64,000 nt of DNA from contig JAJVIP010000007.1 in the NCBI GenBank assembly GCA_022072025.1, positions 149,271-213,270 of the forward strand, given 5' to 3'. Made by a program: the position numbers and the translations under genes. Within the stretch, counting starts at the first letter, position 1. Each line of letters opens with the position of its first letter. The notes beneath the pieces are model-generated. The model was not told the origin of the DNA and made no database searches. It worked only from the letters and a program-made list of their open reading frames with translations. This stretch comes from Elusimicrobiota bacterium (lineage in GTDB: Bacteria > Elusimicrobiota > Elusimicrobia > F11). Positions 16,563-26,018 of the stretch are shown piece by piece.

Positions 16563-18401
16563 TTACCGCTTTTTCTCACGCAGCTCCATTTGGGCTCGAT
16601 TATAGGCATTGCGGGCCAAGGCATTGTGGGTGTCCGATGAAACCGCTTGCTCCCATAAACGCACCGCTTCTTGAAGATTCCCTTGAGAGTAGAAAAGCAA
16701 CCCTTTGCTGTAGAGCATACGGCTTTGTTCGGTGTTGCGCTCTATATTCACCACGGGACGGCTCGGATCTGAAATCGAAGTCTCAGCGGCCGTAGCGGCC
16801 AAACGCTCCAAAGCTTCGATGGATTTGGCAATGTAATCCGACGCCTCTTGATGATCAGGGCTCATTTCTTTGACTCGTTGGAAACTCTTAATGGCATCCA
16901 AATAATCCGCTCTTTCAAATTTGGCCACCGCTATCTTCATTTCACGTTCTATCGGCTCATTGATGCGATTACGAACATCTTCCATATAAGTGGTGGCTTC
17001 AATGTTGTCGGGACGGAAACTGAGAATTTTTTCACATGACTTTAGCGCGGCCTTCCAATCACCTTTCTCATACGTGTCTTTCAGCCGTTTGAGTTCCGAG
17101 GTCACGATTTCCTCGGTTCGCTCCGCCGTTAATTGCGCACGAACGCTTTCCAAATGACGCGCCAAAGTTTCATCTTGGGGTTTTAGCACCAACGCTTCTC
17201 CCAATGCCTGAACACTTCTTTCAAATTGCCCTTCGAAATAGGACACATATCCCTGGGCTTCATAAAGGTCTTCCGCTTTTAAATAACCCTGTCGGCGAAT
17301 AACTTGGCGGGTGCTGGCGATAAGTTTGTCGAGCCCCATATCGCGCACGGTGTTGGGGCCATCCATTTTTTCTCGTAGTTTCGCCAGATTGTCTTGTCCC
17401 TGTTTTTGCCAACGCACGCTGGCGGCCACTTCGTTGATTTTCTTTCCAAAATCAAGATGAAACCCCAGCCGATGAGAGGAGCCCAAATCTTTCACACCCG
17501 CCGCCGCATCGTTGTAACCAAATGAATAATCCAGCCCCCAATCCTTGAATACAAAACCAAGCCCTGTGGTCATTTCTGTCTCATTGATTCCTGCCCGCAA
17601 CACCAACAGCGGGCTCAAGGCCCATTCGGTTCCCAAGCGAATTTTGGCCGTACGGTCGGCTGTTTGATTGATATCGGCCGCCAACATCCATTTGGCGGCC
17701 ATTTGCCACCGAGCCCCCAGGCGAAGATCCAAAGGATAGGTATCGGTTTGATTGCGAAGTTTAATTTTGGGCGCCAAGATATTTCGAAGAGTCAGCCCCA
17801 AATTGAGTTTGGGATTGATTTTCATCATCGCAGCGCCGTCGAAGCCATAACCAGTCGCTGAAAATTCATCAACCTGTTGACGAATGACTTTAAGACTGGA
17901 TCCAAGAGAAAAGCGATTTCCCATTTCAATACCATGAGACAACAGAAGGGCCGTTTCGGAAATACCAAATGAACCATCGCGGGTTCCATTCACATCACGA
18001 CGATCGAAACTGCCCGAATGAAGGTTGACGACACCCAACCCAAAAGTTCCCATATCGATGTGGGGATGAGCATAATTGATTACGCTGAATTTTGTGTCCT
18101 CAAATAGAGTGGAATAACTCATCACCAAATTTTTTCGTTGGACCTGGGCGAGACCCGCGGGGTTGGAAATAACAGCGCTGGCATCTTCTGACACGGCCGT
18201 CCCAGCCCCAGCCATGGCCAAAGTTCGGGCGCTGTTGGCAAATTCGAGAAAGGCGCCAGGTTGCCCTGCATCTTCTTTGGCAAACCCAAAATCAAGGGCC
18301 GCATGAGCCGAAGCTCCCAACAACAGAAAAGCAACAAACACTGTTAAATCATTCTTAAAATTCAGCTCGTATTTATTATGTTTCGCCCGGATTTTAATCA
18401 T
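16563..18401 (-). CDS. PorV/UPF0164-type outer-membrane barrel fused to TPRs, paralog 1
   Basis: 612-aa protein. A signal peptide covers about residues 1-34, ending before ALDFGFA. Residues about 35-310 are a PorV/PorQ (UPF0164) beta-barrel with the family entrance NSARTLAMAGAGTAVSEDASAVISNPAGLA. A TPR region follows (about 370-605) with repeats such as AEDLYEAQGYVSYFEGQFERSVQALGEAL-like units, GDWKAALKSCEKILSFRPDNIEA and SQGNLQEAVRLWEQAVSSDT. In the type IX secretion system, PorV is the outer-membrane shuttle for cargo with a C-terminal sorting domain. Here the gene starts within the stop of a large FlgD-tailed protein (ATGA overlap). The likely role, inferred, is exporting or anchoring that partner. 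Confidence 0.85.
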   Translation of the reverse strand: MIKIRAKHNKYELNFKNDLTVFVAFLLLGASAHAALDFGFAKEDAGQPGAFLEFANSARTLAMAGAGTAVSEDASAVISNPAGLAQVQRKNLVMSYSTLFEDTKFSVINYAHPHIDMGTFGLGVVNLHSGSFDRRDVNGTRDGSFGISETALLLSHGIEMGNRFSLGSSLKVIRQQVDEFSATGYGFDGAAMMKINPKLNLGLTLRNILAPKIKLRNQTDTYPLDLRLGARWQMAAKWMLAADINQTADRTAKIRLGTEWALSPLLVLRAGINETEMTTGLGFVFKDWGLDYSFGYNDAAAGVKDLGSSHRLGFHLDFGKKINEVAASVRWQKQGQDNLAKLREKMDGPNTVRDMGLDKLIASTRQVIRRQGYLKAEDLYEAQGYVSYFEGQFERSVQALGEALVLKPQDETLARHLESVRAQLTAERTEEIVTSELKRLKDTYEKGDWKAALKSCEKILSFRPDNIEATTYMEDVRNRINEPIEREMKIAVAKFERADYLDAIKSFQRVKEMSPDHQEASDYIAKSIEALERLAATAAETSISDPSRPVVNIERNTEQSRMLYSKGLLFYSQGNLQEAVRLWEQAVSSDTHNALARNAYNRAQMELREKKR

Positions 18402-21400
18402 TTGGCGACACCTACTTTATAGCGAGCCCGCGTTGTTTTTCCTGAATTGTCTTTTGCGGTGATTTGGAGGATATATCCTCCATTCGCTACTATCTCTCCA
18501 GCACCATTCCTGCCATCCCAATGGACGACATTGGGGCCAAATTTTCCGCCGTTGGACCCGCTCCCAAATTCCATTTTCTTGACCATCCCCCCAAACAGGT
18601 CATACATCACCAGAGTCACTTCACTGTCCGAACCCAACAAATAGTTGAAATCTGTTCCCCCTTCGGCCGGCGAAAACGGATTGGGCATATTCAATAAATT
18701 GGAAATTCCTTCGGGAGGGACCGCCAAAGAAGTAATTCTGATAACCCCAAATTGCTCTATGGAAACAGTCACACCACGGACTTGCGGATTGTCTTTGGTC
18801 GTTGCAGCGATTCCACTGGGGCCCAATACTTTCCAGAAATTGGTTGAATATATTTCGGCTTGATCAACGAACCCATAGCGTCGAGGTTCAGGAATCTCGT
18901 TAATGTTGCGCTTAAATTCCATACGTGCCGCAACTTGCAAGGTTGTGGCCAAACCATTGGCATCAATGGCCCTAATTTCAATGGGCCCGTAAACGATTTC
19001 TTTTCCATCCAGAGGCAATTCGCCCGCTGGCGACTTGACCATTCTGATCAAAGCGTCATTTTTGAGAGCTTCGGCTGGAATCGAAAGCGTCAACAAATCA
19101 TCGGGATACAATTTGACGGTGCCGCCCAATGAACGATCCATGCCACTGGTGAAACTTTTTGTTCTGCGTATGAGTCGTTCAATGTTATCTGTTCCTTTTT
19201 CAATCACCCGCAATAGACAGGTCACATTGGCGTTGCTGGGAATAACCCCCTGAAATTTCACCGTTCGCCCGTCCAGAACAGCCCGCCCGGGAATGGAGTT
19301 GCTCTGGCCGTCTTTATCCGCAACACAAGTTAACGCGCTTTCATTCACCGAAGTAGGAACCAATTCAACGTTGCTGATAGTGGCGCTGACGGCGGTGCGG
19401 GTGGGTCCCACCGCAAAACTTTCCACCGGTGTCCAATCCACCTGGGCCCCAGAGGAAATGGGCGGTTCTGCATTGTTAATTTGAAAGGGGACAATGACCG
19501 TGGTTTCATTCCCCGCTTTGTCTTGTGCGGTAACCATGAGACTGTAAGAGCCATCTGGAAATGCCGAATTCGTTGTATCAAGCGCGTAGGAATAGGTGTT
19601 ATTTGAAAGGTCGGTGTGACCAGGGAAAAAAGCCAAGGGAGTCGACCCCAAGCTAAGTCGAACCTCTTGTAATGGAATGTTTGAGGCGCTGGAATTATCG
19701 GAAGCCCGAACAATGATGTTTTTTATGAGAAATATTGACTGCCCATTGGTGGGGGCTTCAACCACAACCGTAGGAGCGATGTTGTCGAAGTACACATTGG
19801 CCGTCACAAACGTTGTATCCGCTACAAACTTAATGATGTGCGGCCCTGGAGTGGGAATCGTCGTATTGATATTGGTTCGATATTCATTCGTTCCAGGAAC
19901 TTGCACAGCAGGGATGAGAGGACCATCATCAATTCGGATTCCAACACTCGAAAAAGTTCCTTGAACCAACATTCTAAACGGAGTGATGCCGCTGATGGCG
20001 TCTCCCGTTCTGGGTTCTAATATGGTGATGGTTGGAAGCACAGCAGGCCCGTTCAGAACCGTCACGTTACGCGTCTCAGTTTTAATATTCCCCGCCTGAT
20101 CCATCACTTCCACTTGAATCCCGTGGGTTCCATTGGAAAAGAGGGTTGTGTCCCAGGAATAACTTAAAGAAGTGGAAGCCAATGATCCATTCGGCTGAGA
20201 CACGGCCACGGACTCTCCATCAACAAGAATCCGAACAGAATTGACCGATTGGTTATCTGTGATTGCGACTACAATCGGCATTACGCCCGACACATTCTGA
20301 CCTTGCGCCGGGACGAAAGATGTGACCTCAGGATTCGTCCGATCAATTGAAACCGTTACTGATTGTTGCGCAGTCGTGCTCCCATTTTCTGATCGGATTT
20401 CAAGGGTGGTGGATCCTTCCGGGTATTGATTTGTGTCCACATCCAATTTCCAGATGCCGTCTCCATCATTGATCAATGGCAATGAATTCGCACCATTGAT
20501 GGACACAACGATCGATGTCACAGTTGGATCCGGATTAAAGACACGAAGGGGATACTGCCCCGCTATTTCCTGTCCATGTAGAGGAGAAATAAATTGAACT
20601 GTGTTGCCTCCTCCCGGAACGGTTCCCCCTGTTAAGACAATGGTTCGCAACTCGGATGATCCTTGGTTGCCCACGCTGTCTTTGGCGCGCACCACCAATG
20701 AATGAGGACCATTGGAAGAAAGTGCAGATGCAAGGCTAAAAATATTCCCAGATCGGGTGTGTGACATGACGACTCCATCCACAACAATTTCAATGGAAGA
20801 ATCGTCAATACCATTGAGATCGGTGAGGGTGGCGTGAAGTTGGTTGAAACCCGCAGCTACTCTCGAACCCTCCAAAGGCTGGGTAATGGTGATGAGAGGG
20901 GCGGATTGATCAAAATTCAAATTTCGTGAACTCGTTGCTTTATTGCCAAGGTTGTCCTCCACTTCTGCCTCCAAAGTGTGAAAACCTTCCGGATATCCAG
21001 CGGAGTTCAGGGAAAATGGGAAAGAAGTGGCCAGAAGGCTTCCATCTAACTTTAGACTCACCCGCGACACTCCCGAGCCAGTGCCATCATTTCCAATGAC
21101 ATTGACTGTTGCCAAACCTCGAAGCACTTGACCTGAAGGAAGAGGATCGAATGTTAGAGTGGGAGCAGGAACAACGTTGTCCACATTCAAATTTCTGGGA
21201 ATACGACCGCTGATATTGCCGGCCCGGTCAAAACATTCAGATTCAAAAAGATTAGGGCCATCTGCCAACAACCAGGTATTGAAATTTTCAAACAACCAAT
21301 CGGCGCTTCCTGCCACCCGCAAATACGGGTAGATTTGCCCATTATGGGGCCCCACCAAATTGACGCCCTGAACTCCACTTCCACCAACGTTGTCGATCGA

Positions 21401-22465
21401 TGTGACGGTGAAAGATACATTTCCCTTGACCCAGGTATTTTCATCCGGGGTTCCAACGGGGTTATAAACGCAAGTGGGAGGCGTGTTATCAATGATAACG
21501 CGCACAGATTGGCTGGCAACACGCCCTGTTTGGTCACCAGCCACGGCCACAAAAGTTCGCTCTCCATCTGGAAATACAGTTGTATCGACCCGTGCGGTTT
21601 GTTCTCCATAATTCAAACCGAAGGTGGCCACGACGGGCCCCGTAAATGTTCCATCTCGCAACTCAGCGGACATAACTTGAGGTTCGGATATATCCAAATG
21701 AACGATGGCTGAAATATAGTTATCACCAGACTTGGCGGTATAAACCATGGCATCATCATCAGCCCTATAAGCATTTGGGGTGTAAGTAACAATTCCACTC
21801 TCTGATAAGGTGGCGGCCCCACGATGCGGCAAAGGCTCCGTCAAATGGTGGATTAGCCCTTTGTAATCTAAAGAAAATGACAGGGGATTCCCAAACGTAA
21901 CTGATTCAGTGAGATTCTCCGCTTCCGGAAGATCTCCGCTTGGATTTCCTATTCTTACGTTAATAACTCTATATCCACGCCCCCCACGTCCATCATCTTC
22001 AAGCAAAACAAACGTATCAATAATGTTATTCACGCCTTGTCCAGGTGTGTATTCAGCGAAGTTGTTATAGACCAAAACTGTCCCATGATAGGGACCTGAT
22101 ATGAGCGAGTATGTTATGGAATCGTTATCGCCGTCAAAGGAAGGCATCCAGACATTGAGTTGAGAAGGGTTTGCCAATAGGTAATCTTCTAACTCAGTGG
22201 GAGGATCGGTGTTGAGGATTGAACGGACTGTGTGAATATTGAAGAGAAAATCAGCCCCCCTCAAGGGACTATCTTGCGGTGTACCGACTTCCACAGAAAT
22301 CACGTCATTTTCTTCGAGGCATGCTCCCAGAGTATCATCGTAGAATCCATTGCAAGGATAGTCGGCGACTACAGTTTCTGGAGTAATCGCGACCAAGACC
22401 AATGGCACTACAAACAGAAATTTCGCCAATGAAATAGAATGTCCCCGATGGATCTTTGTGATCAT
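18398..22465 (-). CDS. Large secreted Ig-like surface protein with FlgD-like C-terminal domain
   Basis: 1355 aa with an N-terminal signal segment (about residues 12-34). The body is a string of Ig/cadherin-like beta domains. Repeated motifs include VIIDNTPPTC, NVDNVVPAPT, NFDQSAPLITI and VSIDRTNPEV, i.e. bacterial Ig-like 'Big' domains each ending in an Asp-x-(T/S)-x-P hinge. The C-terminal about 105 residues contain NMPNPFSPAEGGTDFNYLL, VMYDLFGGMV and WDGRNGAGEIVANGGYIL, a FlgD-like/T9SS-type tail. The ATG at 22465 has GGAGG six bases upstream and overlaps the histidine kinase stop (ATGA). Its end overlaps the PorV-TPR start. Collinear with the C-terminal part of the 3338-aa protein at 26015. 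Probably surface-exposed; ligand unknown. Confidence 0.85.
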   Translation of the reverse strand: MITKIHRGHSISLAKFLFVVPLVLVAITPETVVADYPCNGFYDDTLGACLEENDVISVEVGTPQDSPLRGADFLFNIHTVRSILNTDPPTELEDYLLANPSQLNVWMPSFDGDNDSITYSLISGPYHGTVLVYNNFAEYTPGQGVNNIIDTFVLLEDDGRGGRGYRVINVRIGNPSGDLPEAENLTESVTFGNPLSFSLDYKGLIHHLTEPLPHRGAATLSESGIVTYTPNAYRADDDAMVYTAKSGDNYISAIVHLDISEPQVMSAELRDGTFTGPVVATFGLNYGEQTARVDTTVFPDGERTFVAVAGDQTGRVASQSVRVIIDNTPPTCVYNPVGTPDENTWVKGNVSFTVTSIDNVGGSGVQGVNLVGPHNGQIYPYLRVAGSADWLFENFNTWLLADGPNLFESECFDRAGNISGRIPRNLNVDNVVPAPTLTFDPLPSGQVLRGLATVNVIGNDGTGSGVSRVSLKLDGSLLATSFPFSLNSAGYPEGFHTLEAEVEDNLGNKATSSRNLNFDQSAPLITITQPLEGSRVAAGFNQLHATLTDLNGIDDSSIEIVVDGVVMSHTRSGNIFSLASALSSNGPHSLVVRAKDSVGNQGSSELRTIVLTGGTVPGGGNTVQFISPLHGQEIAGQYPLRVFNPDPTVTSIVVSINGANSLPLINDGDGIWKLDVDTNQYPEGSTTLEIRSENGSTTAQQSVTVSIDRTNPEVTSFVPAQGQNVSGVMPIVVAITDNQSVNSVRILVDGESVAVSQPNGSLASTSLSYSWDTTLFSNGTHGIQVEVMDQAGNIKTETRNVTVLNGPAVLPTITILEPRTGDAISGITPFRMLVQGTFSSVGIRIDDGPLIPAVQVPGTNEYRTNINTTIPTPGPHIIKFVADTTFVTANVYFDNIAPTVVVEAPTNGQSIFLIKNIIVRASDNSSASNIPLQEVRLSLGSTPLAFFPGHTDLSNNTYSYALDTTNSAFPDGSYSLMVTAQDKAGNETTVIVPFQINNAEPPISSGAQVDWTPVESFAVGPTRTAVSATISNVELVPTSVNESALTCVADKDGQSNSIPGRAVLDGRTVKFQGVIPSNANVTCLLRVIEKGTDNIERLIRRTKSFTSGMDRSLGGTVKLYPDDLLTLSIPAEALKNDALIRMVKSPAGELPLDGKEIVYGPIEIRAIDANGLATTLQVAARMEFKRNINEIPEPRRYGFVDQAEIYSTNFWKVLGPSGIAATTKDNPQVRGVTVSIEQFGVIRITSLAVPPEGISNLLNMPNPFSPAEGGTDFNYLLGSDSEVTLVMYDLFGGMVKKMEFGSGSNGGKFGPNVVHWDGRNGAGEIVANGGYILQITAKDNSGKTTRARYKVGVAK

Positions 22466-24003
22466 TTGGGACCTCCTTGGGAAAGATTGACAGGCAGTCT
22501 CGCGACCGCCATTTGAGGTGGCAAAGACAAGGCCTTCGCCACCTGAGAGGTTGACGCCGTCACTTTTTGCTGCATTTCCTTTGGAGCAAACGGCAGTTGG
22601 AAAATGAACGTGGATCCCTTGTCCACTTCACTCTCAACCCAAATCTTTCCACCCTGCGCCTTGATGGAATTTTGAACGATGTTGAGGCCCAAACCGGAAC
22701 CCGGCACCGGCTTTTCAACACGGTCACGGGTATCTTTTAAACACTCGAATTTTTTAAACACGCTGGACAATTTTTCCTTGGGAATACCCACCCCCGTGTC
22801 TTGCACGCCAATGGTGGCCATGCCGTCTCGTTCCTTAAGCCAAAGCACAATTCCACCTTTGTTGGTGAATTTGATGGCATTGTGGGTTAGGTTGGAGATC
22901 ACTTGCCGAATTTTTTCCGAATCGGCCATTACCAACGGAAATTCCGCGGGGACAATCGCCTGAATTTTGAGGCCTTTCTCCATGGCGCGAGGTTCAAAGA
23001 AATCGGCCATTTCACACAACAATCCCCCGATGTTGACGGGCTGAATATCGAATGGCATTTTGCCGGCTTCCATGCGTGTTAAGTCCAAGATATTATCGAT
23101 CAATCGATTCAACCGTTCGGACCCATAGATCAGACGGTCGATGGACCGGCGGACTTTGGGGTCTTTGTTGGCGAGGGGCATTTCGGACATCAGCTCAACA
23201 GTTGAAATAATGCTCGTGAGTGGAGAGCGAAGCTCGTGAGAAACGTGAGACATGAAATCATCCTTCAATTGATCAAGTTTTATCAGCTCGTCCGACATAT
23301 GGTTAAAAGTTTTTGTCAGTTTTCCGATTTCATCATTGCGTCCTTCCGGAACTTTAATTCCTTTTTCACCACGGGCGATGGCCTCAGCGGCGTTCATCAA
23401 GTTTTTTATAGGTCGACCCAAAGCAACACTGAAAAAGTGGGCCAATATCAAGCCGAATCCAATGGCAATGAGTCCCACAACAGTAAAACGTTGCACGGAT
23501 TTCTCAATGGTTCGAGCGAATAACGCGGCCAACGCATCAACGGAATATCCCAAACGCACGTAACCAATGCGGCCCACGGGTTTTGAGAGTTCCAGGATTT
23601 TTTGCCCATTCAATTGGAATTGTCTGCGCATCAACATGCCAGAGTCTTGAATGATTTTTATATGGGAATCATCTTCAGCGAGATAGGTCAGACGATCGGA
23701 ACCGTTTTCCCACATCCAGGGGCTTCCTTCAGTCTTCTTGGGATAGACAAAACCCGCGTAGACAATACGGGGATGTGAAAGAGTCACGAGGTTCTTGGCG
23801 TACTTGAAAAGGGCCGGCTCATCATAAACGATCATGCTGTCTTCACACACACGGGCCAACTTATCCAGTTCTTCCATTTGCTGTTGTGAGATTTCGGCCA
23901 TGAGTCTTTTCTTTTCATAAACCAAAAGAGAAACCATGGTTCCACCCACCGCCATTAGAATCAAACATGAACTGGCCAAGTGAAATTTTGTTCGTAAATT
24001 CAT
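22462..24003 (-). CDS. Membrane histidine kinase with HAMP domain
   Basis: About 513 aa. One N-terminal TM (about 8-28), a periplasmic sensor region of about 140 residues, and a second TM near 175-195. Then HAMP (LGRPIKNLMNAAEAIARGEKG), HisKA with the phospho-acceptor in SHELRSPLTS, and an HATPase domain (N-box NLTHNAIKFT, G1 DTGVGIP, G2 GSGLGLNIV). All kinase boxes are intact. The frame is open to 24018, but ATG 24003 is preferred because GGAGGAG lies directly before it. No response regulator is in the window. Its stop overlaps the start of the 1355-aa surface protein, so the kinase and surface cassette are translated from one message. A sensor of the envelope or of the cassette's own products is plausible. 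The upstream spacer 24019-24212 shows nothing recognised. Confidence 0.93.
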   Translation of the reverse strand: MNLRTKFHLASSCLILMAVGGTMVSLLVYEKKRLMAEISQQQMEELDKLARVCEDSMIVYDEPALFKYAKNLVTLSHPRIVYAGFVYPKKTEGSPWMWENGSDRLTYLAEDDSHIKIIQDSGMLMRRQFQLNGQKILELSKPVGRIGYVRLGYSVDALAALFARTIEKSVQRFTVVGLIAIGFGLILAHFFSVALGRPIKNLMNAAEAIARGEKGIKVPEGRNDEIGKLTKTFNHMSDELIKLDQLKDDFMSHVSHELRSPLTSIISTVELMSEMPLANKDPKVRRSIDRLIYGSERLNRLIDNILDLTRMEAGKMPFDIQPVNIGGLLCEMADFFEPRAMEKGLKIQAIVPAEFPLVMADSEKIRQVISNLTHNAIKFTNKGGIVLWLKERDGMATIGVQDTGVGIPKEKLSSVFKKFECLKDTRDRVEKPVPGSGLGLNIVQNSIKAQGGKIWVESEVDKGSTFIFQLPFAPKEMQQKVTASTSQVAKALSLPPQMAVARLPVNLSQGGPK

Positions 24004-24212
24004 GGATCTCCTCCACATGCTTTTAATTGTTTAACTCACACCATGAAGATCGCCTTAACTCTTGATTAAATTCCTATTAAGGTCCTATCCCATGAAACTG
24101 TGACTTTTTTCAACTCATAGAAAGGTTATGCACCGAAGTGGCCAAACATCAAATCTGATTGGATTTTCAATATGAATTTAAAAATCAATCAATGAATAAG
24201 GAGGGGACACCT

Positions 24213-26018
24213 TCACTGCTTATCGCGAAGTTCGATTTGGGCCCGGTTGTAAGCATTACGAGCCAAGGCATTTTGTGTGTCGTATTGCACCGCTTTTTCC
24301 CAAAGACGAACAGCGTCCTGGAGGTTTCCTTGGGAATAGGAAATTAATCCTTTGCTATACAATTCACGGCTTTGGTCAATGTTGCGACCGATTTCATAAA
24401 CAGAGGAAACAAATGATTCTGAAACCGGATCTGGCATTGTCGCGGCCAATCTCTCCAAGGCCGCAATAGATTTGGCGATATAGTCGTTGGCTTCTTTACT
24501 TTCTGGATTGAGTTCTTTGACGCGTTGAAAACTTTTTATGGCATCCAAATATTCACCACGATTAAATTTGGCCACAGCGATTTTCATTTCACGTTCGATG
24601 GGCTCATTAATCTGTTTGCGAGCATCAACCAGATACATCGACGCTTCAATGTGATCGGGATGAAAACTTAAGATTTTTTCGCATGATTTCAGGGCCGATT
24701 TCCAATCTCCCTTGGAATAAAATTCTTTAAGACGTCTCAATTCATAATTCACTATTTCGCGAGTGCGCTCCTCTGTCATCTGTTTTCTCGCCATTTCCAA
24801 ATGCTTGGCCAAAACACCATCTTGCGGAGTTAACGTGAGCGCCTCTCCCAAGGCCTGAACACTGCGTTCATAGGAACCTTCGAAATAGGAAACGTATCCT
24901 TGAGCCGTGTAGAGATCTTCGGCTTTAAGATATCCCTGCCGACGAATCACTTGGCGAACCGTGGTGAGCAATTCCTCCAATTCAGAATCTCGAATGCTTG
25001 AAGAGGAGTTCATTCGTTTACGAAGCTGGGCCAAACCCTCACGCCCTTTCTTTTGCCATCGAATATTGGCCTCTTGTTCAGAAATGCTCTTGCCAAATTT
25101 CATATGTAGCCCCAATCGATGAGAGGAACCCAAATCCTGTAAACCCGCAGCAGCATCGTTATAACCAAAGGCATAATCAATGCCCCAATCTTTCAATTTA
25201 AGACCAAGGCCTGTGGTGAGTTCTGTTTCATTGATCCCAAGACGGAATACCAATAGCGATGTGGTAACCCATTCGCCGCCCAATCGGACTTTGATCGAAC
25301 GACCGCTGGTTTGGTTAAAGTCGGTGGCGATCATGAGCTTCCGAGTGGCCTGCCAACGAGATCCCAGCCGTATGTCATAGGGATAACGATCTGACTCGTG
25401 GCGAAGCTTGATGTGTGGCGCCAATACATTGCGCAAAGTCAATCCAACACTTAATAACGGATTTAATTTCATCATGGCGGCACCATCCAAACCATAGCCG
25501 GTTCCTGAAAATTCATCCACTTGTTGTCGAATGACTTTAAAGCTGGAACCGATGGAAAAACGATTTCCCATATCCAACCCATGCGAGAGAATTAAAGCTG
25601 AGTCTGAAATTCCAAACGATCCGTTTTTTTCTCCGACAGTATCGCGCCGTTCAAAATCACCCGATTGAAGGTTGATAAAACCCAATCCAAATGTTCCCGT
25701 GACAGCGGTGGGCTGGGCATAGTTAATAACACTGAATTTTGTGTTTTCAAATAAGGTGGAATAACTGGCAATGAATTCTTTGCGTTCAACCTGGGAGAGC
25801 CCAGCGGGATTGGAGAATACGGCACTGGCATCATCAGAAACTGCGGTGGAAGCTCCGGCCATGGCAAGGGTTCGCGCACTGTTGGCATATTCAAGGAACG
25901 CGCCCGCATGGCCTGCATCGGCGCTGGCAAAACCAAAATCAACCGCTGCCGAGGTTGGTGCCCCGAAAACGAGGGAAATGACCACCGAATAAAAAACAGA
26001 TTGAAAAATCAATCTCAC
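24213..26018 (-). CDS. PorV/UPF0164-type outer-membrane barrel fused to TPRs, paralog 2
   Basis: 601 aa, same layout as the gene at 16563: signal peptide (about 1-25, cut near TSAAVDFGFA), barrel with NSARTLAMAGASTAVSDDASAVFSNPAGLS, then TPRs with GDWKSALKSCEKILSFHPDHIEA and SQGNLQDAVRLWEKAVQYDT. The two paralogs match at most positions by eye and differ mainly in the linker and the last third. Start codon is GTG at 26018, overlapping the stop of the 3338-aa gene by four bases, exactly as paralog 1 overlaps its own large partner. The conserved order argues that barrel and cargo evolve as a unit. No PorK/L/M/N or SprA homologue is in view. Confidence 0.85.
   Translation of the reverse strand: MRLIFQSVFYSVVISLVFGAPTSAAVDFGFASADAGHAGAFLEYANSARTLAMAGASTAVSDDASAVFSNPAGLSQVERKEFIASYSTLFENTKFSVINYAQPTAVTGTFGLGFINLQSGDFERRDTVGEKNGSFGISDSALILSHGLDMGNRFSIGSSFKVIRQQVDEFSGTGYGLDGAAMMKLNPLLSVGLTLRNVLAPHIKLRHESDRYPYDIRLGSRWQATRKLMIATDFNQTSGRSIKVRLGGEWVTTSLLVFRLGINETELTTGLGLKLKDWGIDYAFGYNDAAAGLQDLGSSHRLGLHMKFGKSISEQEANIRWQKKGREGLAQLRKRMNSSSSIRDSELEELLTTVRQVIRRQGYLKAEDLYTAQGYVSYFEGSYERSVQALGEALTLTPQDGVLAKHLEMARKQMTEERTREIVNYELRRLKEFYSKGDWKSALKSCEKILSFHPDHIEASMYLVDARKQINEPIEREMKIAVAKFNRGEYLDAIKSFQRVKELNPESKEANDYIAKSIAALERLAATMPDPVSESFVSSVYEIGRNIDQSRELYSKGLISYSQGNLQDAVRLWEKAVQYDTQNALARNAYNRAQIELRDKQ

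Noticed and set aside
16495..16563. N-terminal extension of the APS kinase to 16563
   Set aside because: The extension is not family-like, and a strong Shine-Dalgarno sits before the ATG at 16494.
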